From positions 930,001 through 994,000 of the forward strand of contig OZ243958.1 in the NCBI GenBank assembly GCA_965214495.1: DNA of 64,000 bases. Reading direction: 5' to 3'. The stretch is from JANQOH01 sp965214495. GTDB taxonomy: Bacteria > Pseudomonadota > Alphaproteobacteria > UBA7887. A program made the position numbers and the translations under genes. The notes beneath the pieces were generated by a model that was not told the origin of the DNA, made no database searches, and saw nothing but the letters and a program-made list of their open reading frames with translations. Positions within the stretch are counted from its first letter, which is position 1, and each line of letters starts with the position of its first letter. Positions 19,628 to 28,633 of the stretch are shown here, one piece after another.

Positions 19628-19908
19628 GCCGGGATAGCTGTTTGTGGCCTCCGGACCGTTTCGGTAGGATCGGAATCGGTGCGACCGATTTCCTCGTGCC
19701 CGGCCCGAGTTCGGAGGCGATCGGATCGGCAGATCGAAGCGAGATCGTGATGAGTGTCACCGCCGGGGATATCGAGCGCATCGCCGGGATGGTCGGCGGC
19801 ACGGACGCCTAGTCCCAGCTCGGAATGACCGCACTGAAGTCGGTCGGCATCGAGATCGTTCGATGGTTCAGAAGGTTTCCTCATTGATTTCCAGGGATTT
19901 ATCTTCAA

Positions 19909-20943
19909 ATGTTCGGTGAGGGACGGAAGATAATCGGCCGCCTTAGTTGTTCCGGGCGGATATCGCTCCCGCGGCGCGCTTCGGTCTTTGCCCTGCTCGG
20001 CGTCGCCGTTCTTTTGCCGTGCGCGGCCGCTCCGGCTGCGGATTCGGATTTCGACGCGTGGCTCGCCGATCTGAGAGCGGAAGCGCTCGCCGCGGGCATC
20101 GGCGAAGTGGTGCTGGACGCGGCTCTAAAGGACTTGGCGCCCGTACCGCGCGTCATCGAACTCGATCGCCGGCAGCCCGAAGGTCGCATGACCGCCGCCG
20201 AATATCTCGAGCGAGTCGTGCCGGAGCGCCGCGTCGAGGCAGCACGGGTTCGTCTCGCGCGGCACCGCCCGTTGCTGGAAGAGATCGCGGCGCGCTATCG
20301 GGTGCAACCGCGTTTCATCGTCGCGCTGTGGGGGATCGAAACCGATTTCGGACGCCAGACCGGAAACTATGGTGTCATCGCAGCGCTCGCGACGCTGGCC
20401 TGGGACGGCCGTCGTGCCGCGTTCTTCCGCCGCGAACTTCTGGCGGCGCTGCGGATTCTCGACGAGGGCCATATCGCGGCAGAAGATATGAGGGGCTCGT
20501 GGGCCGGCGCGATGGGCCAGAGCCAGTTCATGCCCGGCAGCTTCATCGCATACGCGGTGGACCACGACGGCGACGGCCGGCGCGATATCTGGGGAACGCT
20601 CGAAGACGTGTTCGCATCGATCGCGCACTATCTCGCGCGCGCCGGCTGGCGCGACGATCAGACTTGGGGCAGGGGCGTGCGCCTGCCGCCCGGCTTCGAC
20701 GACGCGCTTGTCGGCCTCGACACCGTGAAGCCGATCGGCAGTTGGCAGGCGCTCGGCGTGCGCCGCCTCGACGGTCGCGACCTGCCGACGCGGCAATTGC
20801 CGGCGTCGATCGTACGGCCCGACGGGGCGGGCACGACCGCCTGGATGGTCTATGACAATTTTCGTACCACGATGAAATGGAACCGTTCGACCTATTTCGC
20901 GCTGGCGGTCGGGAAACTTGCCGACCGCATGGCCGCGCCCTAG
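19909..20943 (+). CDS. mltB: Membrane-bound lytic murein transglycosylase B
   Basis: A 344-residue SLT_2-family lytic transglycosylase. A hydrophobic N-terminal segment (FALLGVAVLLPCAAAPAAD) looks like a signal peptide. The catalytic Glu is in FIVALWGIETDFGRQTGNY, followed by SWAGAMGQSQFMPGSFIAYAVD and DGDGRRDIWGTLEDV, the usual substrate-groove motifs. It cleaves peptidoglycan glycan strands to 1,6-anhydro products. It is followed 10 bp later by rlpA and then dacC, a coherent cell-wall remodelling cluster. Confidence 0.92.
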   Translation: MFGEGRKIIGRLSCSGRISLPRRASVFALLGVAVLLPCAAAPAADSDFDAWLADLRAEALAAGIGEVVLDAALKDLAPVPRVIELDRRQPEGRMTAAEYLERVVPERRVEAARVRLARHRPLLEEIAARYRVQPRFIVALWGIETDFGRQTGNYGVIAALATLAWDGRRAAFFRRELLAALRILDEGHIAAEDMRGSWAGAMGQSQFMPGSFIAYAVDHDGDGRRDIWGTLEDVFASIAHYLARAGWRDDQTWGRGVRLPPGFDDALVGLDTVKPIGSWQALGVRRLDGRDLPTRQLPASIVRPDGAGTTAWMVYDNFRTTMKWNRSTYFALAVGKLADRMAAP

Positions 20944-20953
20944 ATGTTCGATA

Positions 20954-21658
20954 ATGACCAGGCTGATTCTGTTGAGTGTAGCGATCGCCGTGGGCCTGTC
21001 GGCGTGTTCGAGCGGAGACCGGGTTGCCCCGATCGCACCGGGCGCGCCCTTCAAGGTGGGCAAGCCCTACACGATCAACGGCGTCACCTATGTGCCGCGC
21101 ATCGACCCGAACTATGACGAAACCGGTGTTGCTTCCTGGTACGGGCCGGGATTCCATGGCCGACCGACCGCGAGCGGAGAGACCTACGACATGGACGCGC
21201 TCACCGCAGCGCACCCGACGCTGCCGCTGCCGAGCCGCGTTCGTGTCGTCAACCTGGACAACGGCAGGAGCATCGTCCTCAAGGTGAACGACCGGGGACC
21301 GTTCGCGAAACGCCGTATCATCGACGTATCGCGGCGAGCGGCGAAGGAACTCGGCTTTATGCGGCGAGGCACCGCGCGGGTCCGCGTGCAAGTCCTCGAC
21401 AGCCCGGCATTCGCCGCACGGCACCGCGACGGACGGCTATATGTTCAGGCCGGCGCGTTCGCGGACTCGCGCAAGGCCAGACGGCTGCGGGCGCGGCTGT
21501 CGCCGATAGGGAGCTTCAGGATTGCGCGGCAACGAACGTCGGCCGGCTTGCTGCACCGGGTCCGCGCCGGCCCGCTTCGGTCTTCGGCCGAAGCACGCGA
21601 ACTGTTGGGCGACCTCCGCGATGCCGGCTATTTCGGCGCCGTGATGACCCGGGATTGA
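20954..21658 (+). CDS. rlpA: RlpA septal-ring lytic transglycosylase, lipoprotein
   Basis: A 234-residue lipoprotein. The signal ends with a lipobox (AVGLSACSSG). The double-psi beta-barrel has GVASWYGPGFHGRPTASGE and VKVNDRGPFAKRRIIDVS, which carry the catalytic Glu/Asp region. A C-terminal SPOR domain (LYVQAGAFADSRKARRLRARL) binds denuded glycans at the division site. RlpA degrades glycan strands that lack stem peptides, so its position between mltB and dacC is functionally coherent. The ATG at 20954 is needed for the signal peptide. Confidence 0.92.
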   Translation: MTRLILLSVAIAVGLSACSSGDRVAPIAPGAPFKVGKPYTINGVTYVPRIDPNYDETGVASWYGPGFHGRPTASGETYDMDALTAAHPTLPLPSRVRVVNLDNGRSIVLKVNDRGPFAKRRIIDVSRRAAKELGFMRRGTARVRVQVLDSPAFAARHRDGRLYVQAGAFADSRKARRLRARLSPIGSFRIARQRTSAGLLHRVRAGPLRSSAEARELLGDLRDAGYFGAVMTRD

Positions 21659-21681
21659 TTCCGTTCGGGAGCTCTGATGCG

Positions 21682-22824
21682 ATGATTCGGCCGACTCTTG
21701 TGCGATTGGCGGTTCTCGCCGCCTGTCTGCTGCCGTCGTGGCTGCCGGCGAACGCATTCGAGACCACCGCTCGAGCGGCGATCCTGGTCGACTTCGATAC
21801 CGGAACGGTTCTGCTCGAACGCGCGACGGACGAACCCCTGCCGCCGGCGTCGATGAGCAAGCTGATGACCATCTACATGGTTTTCGAGCGGCTGCGCGAC
21901 GGCAGACTCTCGCTCGACGACATGTTGAGGGTCAGCAGAAAGGCATGGCGCACCGGTGGATCGCGGATGTTCGTCGAGGTCGATACCGAGGTGTCGGTAG
22001 CGGATCTGATGCGTGGAATCATCGTGCAATCGGGCAACGATGCGTGCGTGGTGATCGCCGAAGCGATCTCCGGCAGCGAAGCCGCATTCGCTGAGGCGAT
22101 GAACGAACGCGGCCGCGAGATCGGCCTGCTCGACAGCCACTTCACCAATTCCAGCGGCCTGCCGCATCCGAATCACGTCATGTCGGCGAGGGATCTCGCG
22201 CATCTGACACGTCTGCTGATCGTCGAATTCCCGGAGTATTTCCCCTATTTCGCCGAGACGGAGTTCGCATATAGCGGCATCGCCCAGAACAACCGCAACC
22301 CGCTGTTGTTTATGAATATCGGCGCCGACGGCATGAAGACGGGCTATACTCAGGAGGCGGGTTACAGCCTGACCGCGACCGCGCAGCAGGCGGGCCGTCG
22401 TCTGATCCTGGTGGTCAGCGGCCTCGAGTCGGCGCGCGTACGTTCGGAGGAAGCCGCGCGCATCCTCGGCTGGGGCTTTCGCGAAACCCGTAACTACACC
22501 CTGTTCAAGGCGGGCGAGGAAGTCGAAACCGCCGAGGTCTGGCTCGGCAAGGACGATGAGGTTCCGCTCGTCCTCGACGAAGACCTGATCGTGACTTTGC
22601 CGCACGCCGCCCGCGGCGGGTTGAAAGCGATGGTCGTGCTCGATTCGCCCGCACCCGCGCCGGTCGCGGCCGGCGCGGAGATCGGAACGTTGCGAATCAC
22701 CGCGCCCGACCTGCCCGCTATGGAGGTTCCGCTCAAGGCCGGCGAGTCGGTCGAAAAGCTGGGCCTGTTCGGGCGGCTGTGGTCGGCGCTGTTCTGGTTG
22801 GTGTTCGGCTCGCGGCCCCTGTGA
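21682..22824 (+). CDS. dacC: D-alanyl-D-alanine carboxypeptidase (PBP5/6 type)
   Basis: A 380-residue peptidase S11 protein with a signal peptide ending PANAFE. The catalytic motifs are PPASMSKLMT (SxxK), IIVQSGNDACV (SxN) and DGMKTGYTQEAG (KTG). A PBP5_C beta-domain follows, and the C-terminus is an amphipathic or hydrophobic anchor (LWSALFWLVFGSRPL), consistent with membrane-surface attachment. It removes the terminal D-Ala from pentapeptides in the periplasm. The ATG at 21682 follows GGGAGCTCTG. tmk begins 6 bp later, joining the wall cluster to the replication cluster. Confidence 0.9.
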   Translation: MIRPTLVRLAVLAACLLPSWLPANAFETTARAAILVDFDTGTVLLERATDEPLPPASMSKLMTIYMVFERLRDGRLSLDDMLRVSRKAWRTGGSRMFVEVDTEVSVADLMRGIIVQSGNDACVVIAEAISGSEAAFAEAMNERGREIGLLDSHFTNSSGLPHPNHVMSARDLAHLTRLLIVEFPEYFPYFAETEFAYSGIAQNNRNPLLFMNIGADGMKTGYTQEAGYSLTATAQQAGRRLILVVSGLESARVRSEEAARILGWGFRETRNYTLFKAGEEVETAEVWLGKDDEVPLVLDEDLIVTLPHAARGGLKAMVVLDSPAPAPVAAGAEIGTLRITAPDLPAMEVPLKAGESVEKLGLFGRLWSALFWLVFGSRPL

Positions 22825-22830
22825 GGCGCC

Positions 22831-23445
22831 GTGGCTCGCGGCCGGTTGATCACGCTCGAGGGCGGCGAGGGGACCGGTAAAACCACTCAATGCGCCCGCC
22901 TTGTCGATCATTTGCGCCGCTGCGGCCGGAAGGTGGTCGCCACCCGCGAGCCGGGGGGCACACCGCAGGCCGAAGCCGTCCGGGCGCTGCTGATCGACGG
23001 CGCCGCCGACCGTTGGGACGCCGCCTCGGAGGCGTTGCTCCACTACGCCGGGCGGCGGTCGCACGTGGTCCGCGTGATCGAGCCGGCGCTGGCGCGCGGC
23101 GACTGGGTAGTGTGCGATCGTTTCTCCGACTCGACGATGGCATATCAGGGCTACGCAATGGGCCTCGGCCGCGAGGTGGTGGAGGCGCTGCATCGCCTGA
23201 CTCTCGGCGACTTCAAGCCCCATCTGACTCTGGTCCTGGATGCGCCCGTCGCAGCCGGTCTGGCGCGCGCGCGCGCGCGCGCCAGACCGGACCGCTACGA
23301 GCGGCGCAGTGCGGCGTTTCATGAATCGCTGCGCGAGGCGTTCCGCGACATCGCCCGCCGCGAGCCGGCGCGCTGCGCGGTGATCGACGCAGGCGGCGCG
23401 GTGGACGCCGTGGCTGCGGCGGTGGCGCGGGCGATCGATGACTGA
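22831..23445 (+). CDS. tmk: Thymidylate kinase
   Basis: A 204-residue kinase starting with GTG. The P-loop is LEGGEGTGKTTQ, the DR motif is VVCDRFSDSTMAYQG, and the LID region contains ARARARARPDRYERRS. It phosphorylates dTMP to dTDP. An unusual feature is a perfect 36-bp palindrome with an alternating GC core at 23255-23290, inside the LID-coding segment. The gene overlaps holB by 8 bp. The order tmk-holB-metG-tatD is conserved in many alphaproteobacteria. Confidence 0.95.
   Translation: MARGRLITLEGGEGTGKTTQCARLVDHLRRCGRKVVATREPGGTPQAEAVRALLIDGAADRWDAASEALLHYAGRRSHVVRVIEPALARGDWVVCDRFSDSTMAYQGYAMGLGREVVEALHRLTLGDFKPHLTLVLDAPVAAGLARARARARPDRYERRSAAFHESLREAFRDIARREPARCAVIDAGGAVDAVAAAVARAIDD
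23255..23290. repeat. 36-bp perfect palindrome with (GC)10 core inside tmk
   Basis: The sequence begins CCGGTCTGG, runs through alternating GC from 23263 to 23282, and ends CCAGACCGG. It equals its own reverse complement. It encodes the Ala-Arg repeats of the thymidylate kinase LID. It could extrude a cruciform or adopt Z-DNA and is prone to GC-unit slippage. Confidence 0.95.
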
Positions 23446-24526
23446 ACCCGCTGAAGCCCTTGCCCCGCGCGCCAATCCGGGGCTGGTCGGACACGAGGCG
23501 GCGGAGACGGTGCTGGCGCGCGCGTTCGCCGGTGGAAAATTAGCCCATGCCTGGCTGATCGGCGGGCCGCGCGGCGTCGGCAAGGCGACTCTGGCCTATC
23601 GCTTCGCGCGCTACGTATTGGCCGGCGGCGCGCAGGAGACGCAGAATGGCGGCCTCCATATCGACCCCGCGCATCCGGTGTTCCGCCGAGTCGCCGCGTC
23701 GGCTCGCCCCGACCTGCTGACGATCGAACGCACCGCCGACCCGCGCCGCAGGAGCGATCGGGTGCGCGCCCGGATTGTGGTCGATGACGCGCGGCGATTG
23801 GGCGATTTCTTCGCCTTGACGCCGGCCGAGGGCGGTTGGCGCGTCGCGGTGATCGACTCGGCGGACGAAATGAACCGCAACGCGGCGAACGCGGTGCTGA
23901 AGGTTGTCGAGGAACCGCCGGCGCGGGCGCTCCTGCTGCTCGTCGCCCACGTGCCGGGCCGAATCCCGGCGACACTGCGCAGCCGTTGCCGCAAGCTTGC
24001 ACTGTCGCCGCTCGCGCCCTCCCGGGTCGCGAGCCTCCTGGCGGAGGCGCGGCCGGAGCTGGAAGCTGCCGACCGGGATTTGCTTGCCGCGCTCGCGGAC
24101 GGAGCGCCGGGGGCCGCGCTGACCCTGGCCGACAACGATGGCGCGGCCGTCTATCGCGAGATGATCGGACTGATCGCCACGGCGCCGGGCATCGACTCCG
24201 GAGCGGTCCATACATTTGGCGACAGGCTTGCCCGGCGCGGCGCCGAGCCGTCGTTCCGCATCGCCATGGGTCTGCTCGCGCGCTGGTTCGCGCGCCTCGT
24301 CGCCGCCGGCGCGCGCGGCCGGACCCCGGAAGCGGCGCTCCCGGGGGAGGCCGAAGCGGCCCGGCGCCTGCTCGCCGCCGCCGGCCTTGATCGATGGGTC
24401 GCGCTGTGGAAGAAGATCGACGATCTCGCCGACCGTGCGGATCGGATCAATCTCGACCGCAAGCAGGTCGTCCTCACCCTGTTCCTGTCTCTTGAAACGG
24501 CGGCGCGCCGCGGGGCGGCCGGATGA
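23438..24526 (+). CDS. holB: DNA polymerase III subunit delta prime
   Basis: A 362-residue clamp-loader subunit. It begins with GLVGHEAAETVLARAFAGG and KLAHAWLIGGPRGVGKATLAYRFARY, a P-loop-type motif. Then comes VIDSADEMNRNAANAVLKVVEEPP with the conserved SRC motif shortly after (TLRSRCRKL). The usual zinc-binding cysteines between these are not evident, as in many alphaproteobacterial proteins. It works with the delta and tau subunits to load the beta clamp. It overlaps tmk by 8 bp and metG by 4 bp. Confidence 0.92.
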   Translation: MTEPAEALAPRANPGLVGHEAAETVLARAFAGGKLAHAWLIGGPRGVGKATLAYRFARYVLAGGAQETQNGGLHIDPAHPVFRRVAASARPDLLTIERTADPRRRSDRVRARIVVDDARRLGDFFALTPAEGGWRVAVIDSADEMNRNAANAVLKVVEEPPARALLLLVAHVPGRIPATLRSRCRKLALSPLAPSRVASLLAEARPELEAADRDLLAALADGAPGAALTLADNDGAAVYREMIGLIATAPGIDSGAVHTFGDRLARRGAEPSFRIAMGLLARWFARLVAAGARGRTPEAALPGEAEAARRLLAAAGLDRWVALWKKIDDLADRADRINLDRKQVVLTLFLSLETAARRGAAG

Positions 24527-26097
24527 CGAGGTTTGGCATGACCGCGCCCGACGCATACTACATCACCACGCCGATCTATTACGTCAACGACGTACCGCAT
24601 CTCGGCCACGCCTACACGACGATCGCCTGCGACGCCCTGGCGCGATTCCAGCGCCTCGACGGCAAGCGCGTGATGTTTCTCACCGGCACCGACGAACACG
24701 GCCAGAAGGTGGAGAAGTCGGCGATCGCGGCGGGGGAGGACCCCCGGGCCTTCACCGACCGGGTGTCGCAGCGCTTTCGCGAACTGGCGGCGGCGCTCGG
24801 CTGCACCAACGACGACTTCATTCGCACGACCGAAGAGCGCCATGTCCGCGCAAGCCAGGCGATCTGGAACGCGCTGGTCGATGCCGGCGACATCTATCTC
24901 GGCACCTATTCGGGCTGGTATTCGGTTCGCGACGAGTCCTATTTCGCCGAATCCGAGCTGGACGACGGGCCGAACGGCGAAAAGATCGCCCCCTCGGGTG
25001 CGCCGGTCGAGCGCGTCGAGGAGCCGAGCTACTTCTTTCGTCTCTCCGCCTGGGGAGACCGGTTGCTCGCCCACTACGCAGCCAATCCCGATGCGATCCT
25101 GCCGGAATCGCGGCGCAACGAGGTGCTGAGCTTCATCAGGGGCGGGCTGGAAGACCTGTCGGTCTCGCGCACCAGCTTCAAATGGGGCGTGTCGGTGCCG
25201 GGCGACGACGACCATATCATCTATGTCTGGCTCGACGCCCTGATCAACTACTTGACCGGGGTGGGCTATCCCGACACCGAATCGGAGTCTTACCGCGCCT
25301 TCTGGCCCGTCAACGTGCACGTGGTGGGCAAAGACATCGTGCGGTTTCACGCCGTCTATTGGCCGGCGTTCCTGATGGCGGCGGGCCTCGAGCCGCCGCA
25401 ACGAGTCTTCGCCCACGGCTGGTGGACGGTCGAGGGCCAGAAAATGTCGAAGACTCTGCGCAACGTCGTGGAGCCGTTCAAACTCATCGAAACCTGCGGT
25501 CTCGACCAGCTCCGCTATTTCGTTCTGCGCGAAGTGCCGTTCGGCAACGACGCCGATTTCTCGCGCGCCGCCATAACCCGCCGGATTAATCGAGACCTGG
25601 CCAACGATTTCGGCAATCTTGCCCAGCGTGTGCTGAGCATGGTCAACCGGAACTGCGGCGCGCGGTTGCCCGAGCCCGGGCCGCTCGGCGACGACGACCG
25701 GGTGCTCCTCGATGCCGCGCATGGGCTTCTCGACAAGATGCGAACGCACATGGACCGCCAGGGTCTGAGCGACGCGCTGGCCGAACTCTGGACGGTCGTC
25801 CGCGCCGCCAACGGCTATGTCGATCGCCAGGCGCCATGGGTGCTGCGCAAGACCGACCCGGAACGTATGAAGACGGTGCTGTATGTGCTCTGCGAAACCA
25901 TCCGTCATCTGGCCACTCTGGTGCAACCGTTCACACCGGGCGCGGCGGCGCGCCTGCTCGATCAATTGGCGGCGCCGCCAGACGCACGCGACTTCTCTTG
26001 CCTGGGGGGCCGGCAGCCCTTGACCCCGGGCGTCGCGTTGCCGGCCCCGGAAGGGGTCTTTCCGCGTATCGATGAGAACGCCGGAGCGGCATCGTGA
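24523..26097 (+). CDS. metG: Methionyl-tRNA synthetase
   Basis: A 524-residue class I synthetase. The HIGH-like motif is PHLGHAYTTI in ITTPIYYVNDVPHLGHAY, and the KMSKS-like motif is GQKMSKTLRN. Between the catalytic halves YSGWYSVRDESYF replaces the zinc-knuckle cysteines, and there is no C-terminal tRNA-binding extension, as in the short MetG1 type. It charges initiator and elongator tRNA-Met. The ATG at 24523 overlaps the holB stop; an ATG 15 bp later (24538) is an alternative start. Confidence 0.95.
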   Translation: MTRFGMTAPDAYYITTPIYYVNDVPHLGHAYTTIACDALARFQRLDGKRVMFLTGTDEHGQKVEKSAIAAGEDPRAFTDRVSQRFRELAAALGCTNDDFIRTTEERHVRASQAIWNALVDAGDIYLGTYSGWYSVRDESYFAESELDDGPNGEKIAPSGAPVERVEEPSYFFRLSAWGDRLLAHYAANPDAILPESRRNEVLSFIRGGLEDLSVSRTSFKWGVSVPGDDDHIIYVWLDALINYLTGVGYPDTESESYRAFWPVNVHVVGKDIVRFHAVYWPAFLMAAGLEPPQRVFAHGWWTVEGQKMSKTLRNVVEPFKLIETCGLDQLRYFVLREVPFGNDADFSRAAITRRINRDLANDFGNLAQRVLSMVNRNCGARLPEPGPLGDDDRVLLDAAHGLLDKMRTHMDRQGLSDALAELWTVVRAANGYVDRQAPWVLRKTDPERMKTVLYVLCETIRHLATLVQPFTPGAAARLLDQLAAPPDARDFSCLGGRQPLTPGVALPAPEGVFPRIDENAGAAS

Positions 26098-26882
26098 TGC
26101 TGGTCGACAGCCACTGCCATCTCGACTTTCCCGACTTCGCCGGCGATCTGGACGCGGTCGTCGCGCGCGCGCGCGAAAGCGGGGTCGTCGGCCTGCAAAC
26201 GATCTGCACACGCGTCAGCGAGTTCGACCGGGTCCTCTCGGTCGCCGAACGCTATGACGACATCTGGTGCTCGGTCGGCATCCATCCGCACAATGCCGAA
26301 AGCGAGCCGGCCGTCGATGCCGAACGGCTGATTGCCCTCGCGCGGCACCCGAAGGTGATCGGCATCGGCGAAACCGGGTTGGACTACCACTACGAACACA
26401 GCCCGAGGTCGGTTCAGCAGGCGAACTTTCGTGCCCACATCCGCGCGTCGCGAGAGACCGGGCTACCGCTGATCGTCCACACTCGCGCCGCCGACGAGGA
26501 TACGGTCGCGATTCTGGAAGACGAGGCGGGTGAGGGCGCCTTCCCGGGCCTCATCCATTGTTTCAGCGCCGGCGCAGCGGTGGCGGAATGTGCGCTGCAA
26601 CTGGGTATGGCAATCTCGTTCTCCGGCATCGCGACCTTCCGCAACGCCGGAGCGGTGCGTGACGTCGCCCGCCACGTACCTGCCGACCGTATCCTCATCG
26701 AGACGGACGCGCCGTTTCTGGCGCCGGTGCCGAACCGCGGCAAACGCAACGAACCCGCGTTCGTCGCGCATACGGCGCGCGTGCTGGCGGCGCTGCGCGA
26801 CACGCCCGAAGACCGGTTCGCGCGGCAGACGACCGGGAACTTCTTCGCGCTGTTCGACCGGGCGCGACCTTATTTCCCATAA
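26094..26882 (+). CDS. TatD-family metal-dependent hydrolase
   Basis: A 262-residue TatD/YcfH amidohydrolase. The metal ligands are in LVDSHCHLDFPDF (HxH), GIGETGLDYHYE (Glu), PLIVHTRAADEDT (His), GLIHCFSAGA (His) and ILIETDAPFLAPVP (Asp). Members act as 3'-5' DNA or RNA exonucleases or D-aminoacyl-tRNA deacylases. The stop of metG overlaps the start region; either GTG 26094 or ATG 26097 begins the protein. Part of the conserved tmk-holB-metG-tatD group. Confidence 0.9.
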   Translation: MMLVDSHCHLDFPDFAGDLDAVVARARESGVVGLQTICTRVSEFDRVLSVAERYDDIWCSVGIHPHNAESEPAVDAERLIALARHPKVIGIGETGLDYHYEHSPRSVQQANFRAHIRASRETGLPLIVHTRAADEDTVAILEDEAGEGAFPGLIHCFSAGAAVAECALQLGMAISFSGIATFRNAGAVRDVARHVPADRILIETDAPFLAPVPNRGKRNEPAFVAHTARVLAALRDTPEDRFARQTTGNFFALFDRARPYFP

Positions 26883-26903
26883 TATACCTTATGCGATTAT
26901 ACG

Positions 26904-27689
26904 ATGCCGGAAATTGACCGCCTTCTCGCCATCATGGCCCGCCTGCGCGACCCCGAACGTGGCTGCCCCTGGGACCTCGAGCAGACCTTCGCAACCATCG
27001 CGCCGCACACCATCGAGGAAGCCTACGAGGTTTGCGACGCCATCGAACGCGGCGACATGCCGGCCCTCGTCGACGAGCTCGGCGACCTGCTGTTCCAGAT
27101 CGTGTTCTACGCCCAGATGGGCCGCGAGGCCGGCGCGTTCGCCTTCGCCGACGTGGTCCGTGCGATCTCGGAAAAAATGGTGCGCCGCCATCCGCACGTG
27201 TTCGGCGACGAGCCGATCCCCGAATGGGAAACGATGAAGGCGGCCGAACGCGCCGGAAAGGACGACCGCGCCAGCGCGCTGGACGGGGTGGCGCACGCCC
27301 TGCCCGCCCTGTCGCGTGCGCATAAACTGCAACGGCGCGCCGCACGGGTCGGCTTCGACTGGCCCGCTCTCGGGCCGGTCCTCGCCAAGCTGCATGAGGA
27401 ACTCGACGAGCTCGAACTCGAGCTGGACCAGGTTGCGGCTGCCCCCGACCGCCTCGCCGACGAAATCGGCGATGTGCTGTTCGCTTGCGTCAATCTCGCG
27501 CGCCATACCGGAACCGACCCCGAGGCGGCGCTACGAGCTGCCAATGCGAAGTTCGAACGCCGTTTCCGCCGCGTCGAATCGCTGCTCGCGGCTCGGGGTT
27601 CGGCCCCGGAACGCTCGAACCTCGACGAGATGGACGCACTTTGGGACCGGGCTAAGGCCGAAGAACGCTCGGGCGGCGACCCGTCCTGA
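26904..27689 (+). CDS. mazG: Nucleoside triphosphate pyrophosphohydrolase MazG
   Basis: A 261-residue protein with two MazG domains. The first has GCPWDLEQTFATIAPHTIEEAYEV and ELGDLLFQIVFYAQM, the EExxE/ExxD metal-binding pattern. The second has KLHEELDELELELD and DEIGDVLFACVNLARH. MazG hydrolyses (d)NTPs to monophosphates and so cleans the nucleotide pool. In related genomes mazG often sits beside hflX; here a dehydrogenase and an SDR gene separate the two. Confidence 0.92.
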   Translation: MPEIDRLLAIMARLRDPERGCPWDLEQTFATIAPHTIEEAYEVCDAIERGDMPALVDELGDLLFQIVFYAQMGREAGAFAFADVVRAISEKMVRRHPHVFGDEPIPEWETMKAAERAGKDDRASALDGVAHALPALSRAHKLQRRAARVGFDWPALGPVLAKLHEELDELELELDQVAAAPDRLADEIGDVLFACVNLARHTGTDPEAALRAANAKFERRFRRVESLLAARGSAPERSNLDEMDALWDRAKAEERSGGDPS

Positions 27690-27694
27690 CTCGT

Positions 27695-28573
27695 TCAGTC
27701 GTTCGCCAGCAGGTGGATCAGGCTGGATGTGTCCCAGCGCCCGCCGCCGCGGGATTGCACATGGGCGTAGAATTTGTCGATCAATGCCGTGACCGGCAGA
27801 CGCGCACCGTTGCGTTCGGCTTCCGCCAAGGCGATTGCGAGGTCCTTGCGCATCCAGTCGACCGCGAAGCCGAACTCGAATTCGCCGCGGGCCATCGTGC
27901 GCGCGCGGTTCTCCATCTGCCACGACCCGGCAGCGCCCTTGGAAATGACTTCGGTCACGAGATCGCAATCGAGGCCGGCGCGGGCGGCGAAGTTCATCCC
28001 CTCCGAAAGGCCCTGCACGAGACCGGCGATACAGATCTGGTTGACCATCTTGGTGAGCTGGCCGGCGCCGGCGGGTCCCATCAGCGTCACCGCACGCGCG
28101 TAGGCCTCGATCACCGGGGCTGCGAGGTCGAAACTCTCGCTGGCGCCGCCGCACATGACGGTGAGAACACCGTTCTCAGCGCCCGCCTGCCCGCCGGAAA
28201 CGGGCGCATCGACGAACCCGACCCCCTTCTCCCCCGACGCCGTATGGAGTTCGCGCGCGAGATCGGCTGAATCGGTCGTGTGATCGACCAGCACGGCGCC
28301 TGCCGCCATCCCGGCGAGCGCGCCGTCGCCGCCGTACACGACGCTGCGCACATCGTCGTCATTGCCGACGCAGACGAACACGAAATCGCGGCCCGCGGCC
28401 GCCTCGGCCGGCGTTCCGGCGCGCGCGCCGCCATGCGTCCCCGTCCACACCTCCGCCCTGGATGCAGTGCGGTTATAGACCGTGACATCGTGCCCCTTCG
28501 CCGCCAGATGCCCGGCCATGGGATACCCCATCACGCCGAGCCCGATGAATGCCGTCTTGCGCCGCTGCGTCAT
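27695..28573 (-). CDS. NAD-binding beta-hydroxyacid dehydrogenase
   Basis: A 292-residue member of the 3-hydroxyisobutyrate/tartronate semialdehyde reductase family. The Rossmann start is TAFIGLGVMGYPMAGHLA, the substrate-binding loop FVDAPVSGGQAGAENG, and the catalytic lysine lies in GQLTKMVNQ. It converges on mazG with 5 bp between stops. The ATG at 28573 follows GGGAAGGGCGAC, a good ribosome-binding site. It is probably cytoplasmic; the exact beta-hydroxyacid is not deducible. Confidence 0.88.
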   Translation of the reverse strand: MTQRRKTAFIGLGVMGYPMAGHLAAKGHDVTVYNRTASRAEVWTGTHGGARAGTPAEAAAGRDFVFVCVGNDDDVRSVVYGGDGALAGMAAGAVLVDHTTDSADLARELHTASGEKGVGFVDAPVSGGQAGAENGVLTVMCGGASESFDLAAPVIEAYARAVTLMGPAGAGQLTKMVNQICIAGLVQGLSEGMNFAARAGLDCDLVTEVISKGAAGSWQMENRARTMARGEFEFGFAVDWMRKDLAIALAEAERNGARLPVTALIDKFYAHVQSRGGGRWDTSSLIHLLAND

Positions 28574-28633
28574 GTCGCCCTTCCCGTTAGACTGCTCCGT
28601 CCTCTTAGCAAAGATCGACCGAGGGAGCGAACC

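Noticed and set aside
19660..19812. Short forward frame ending MSVTAGDIERIAGMVGGTDA before mltB
   Set aside because: No family match, no ribosome-binding site, and it lies next to repeat sequence.
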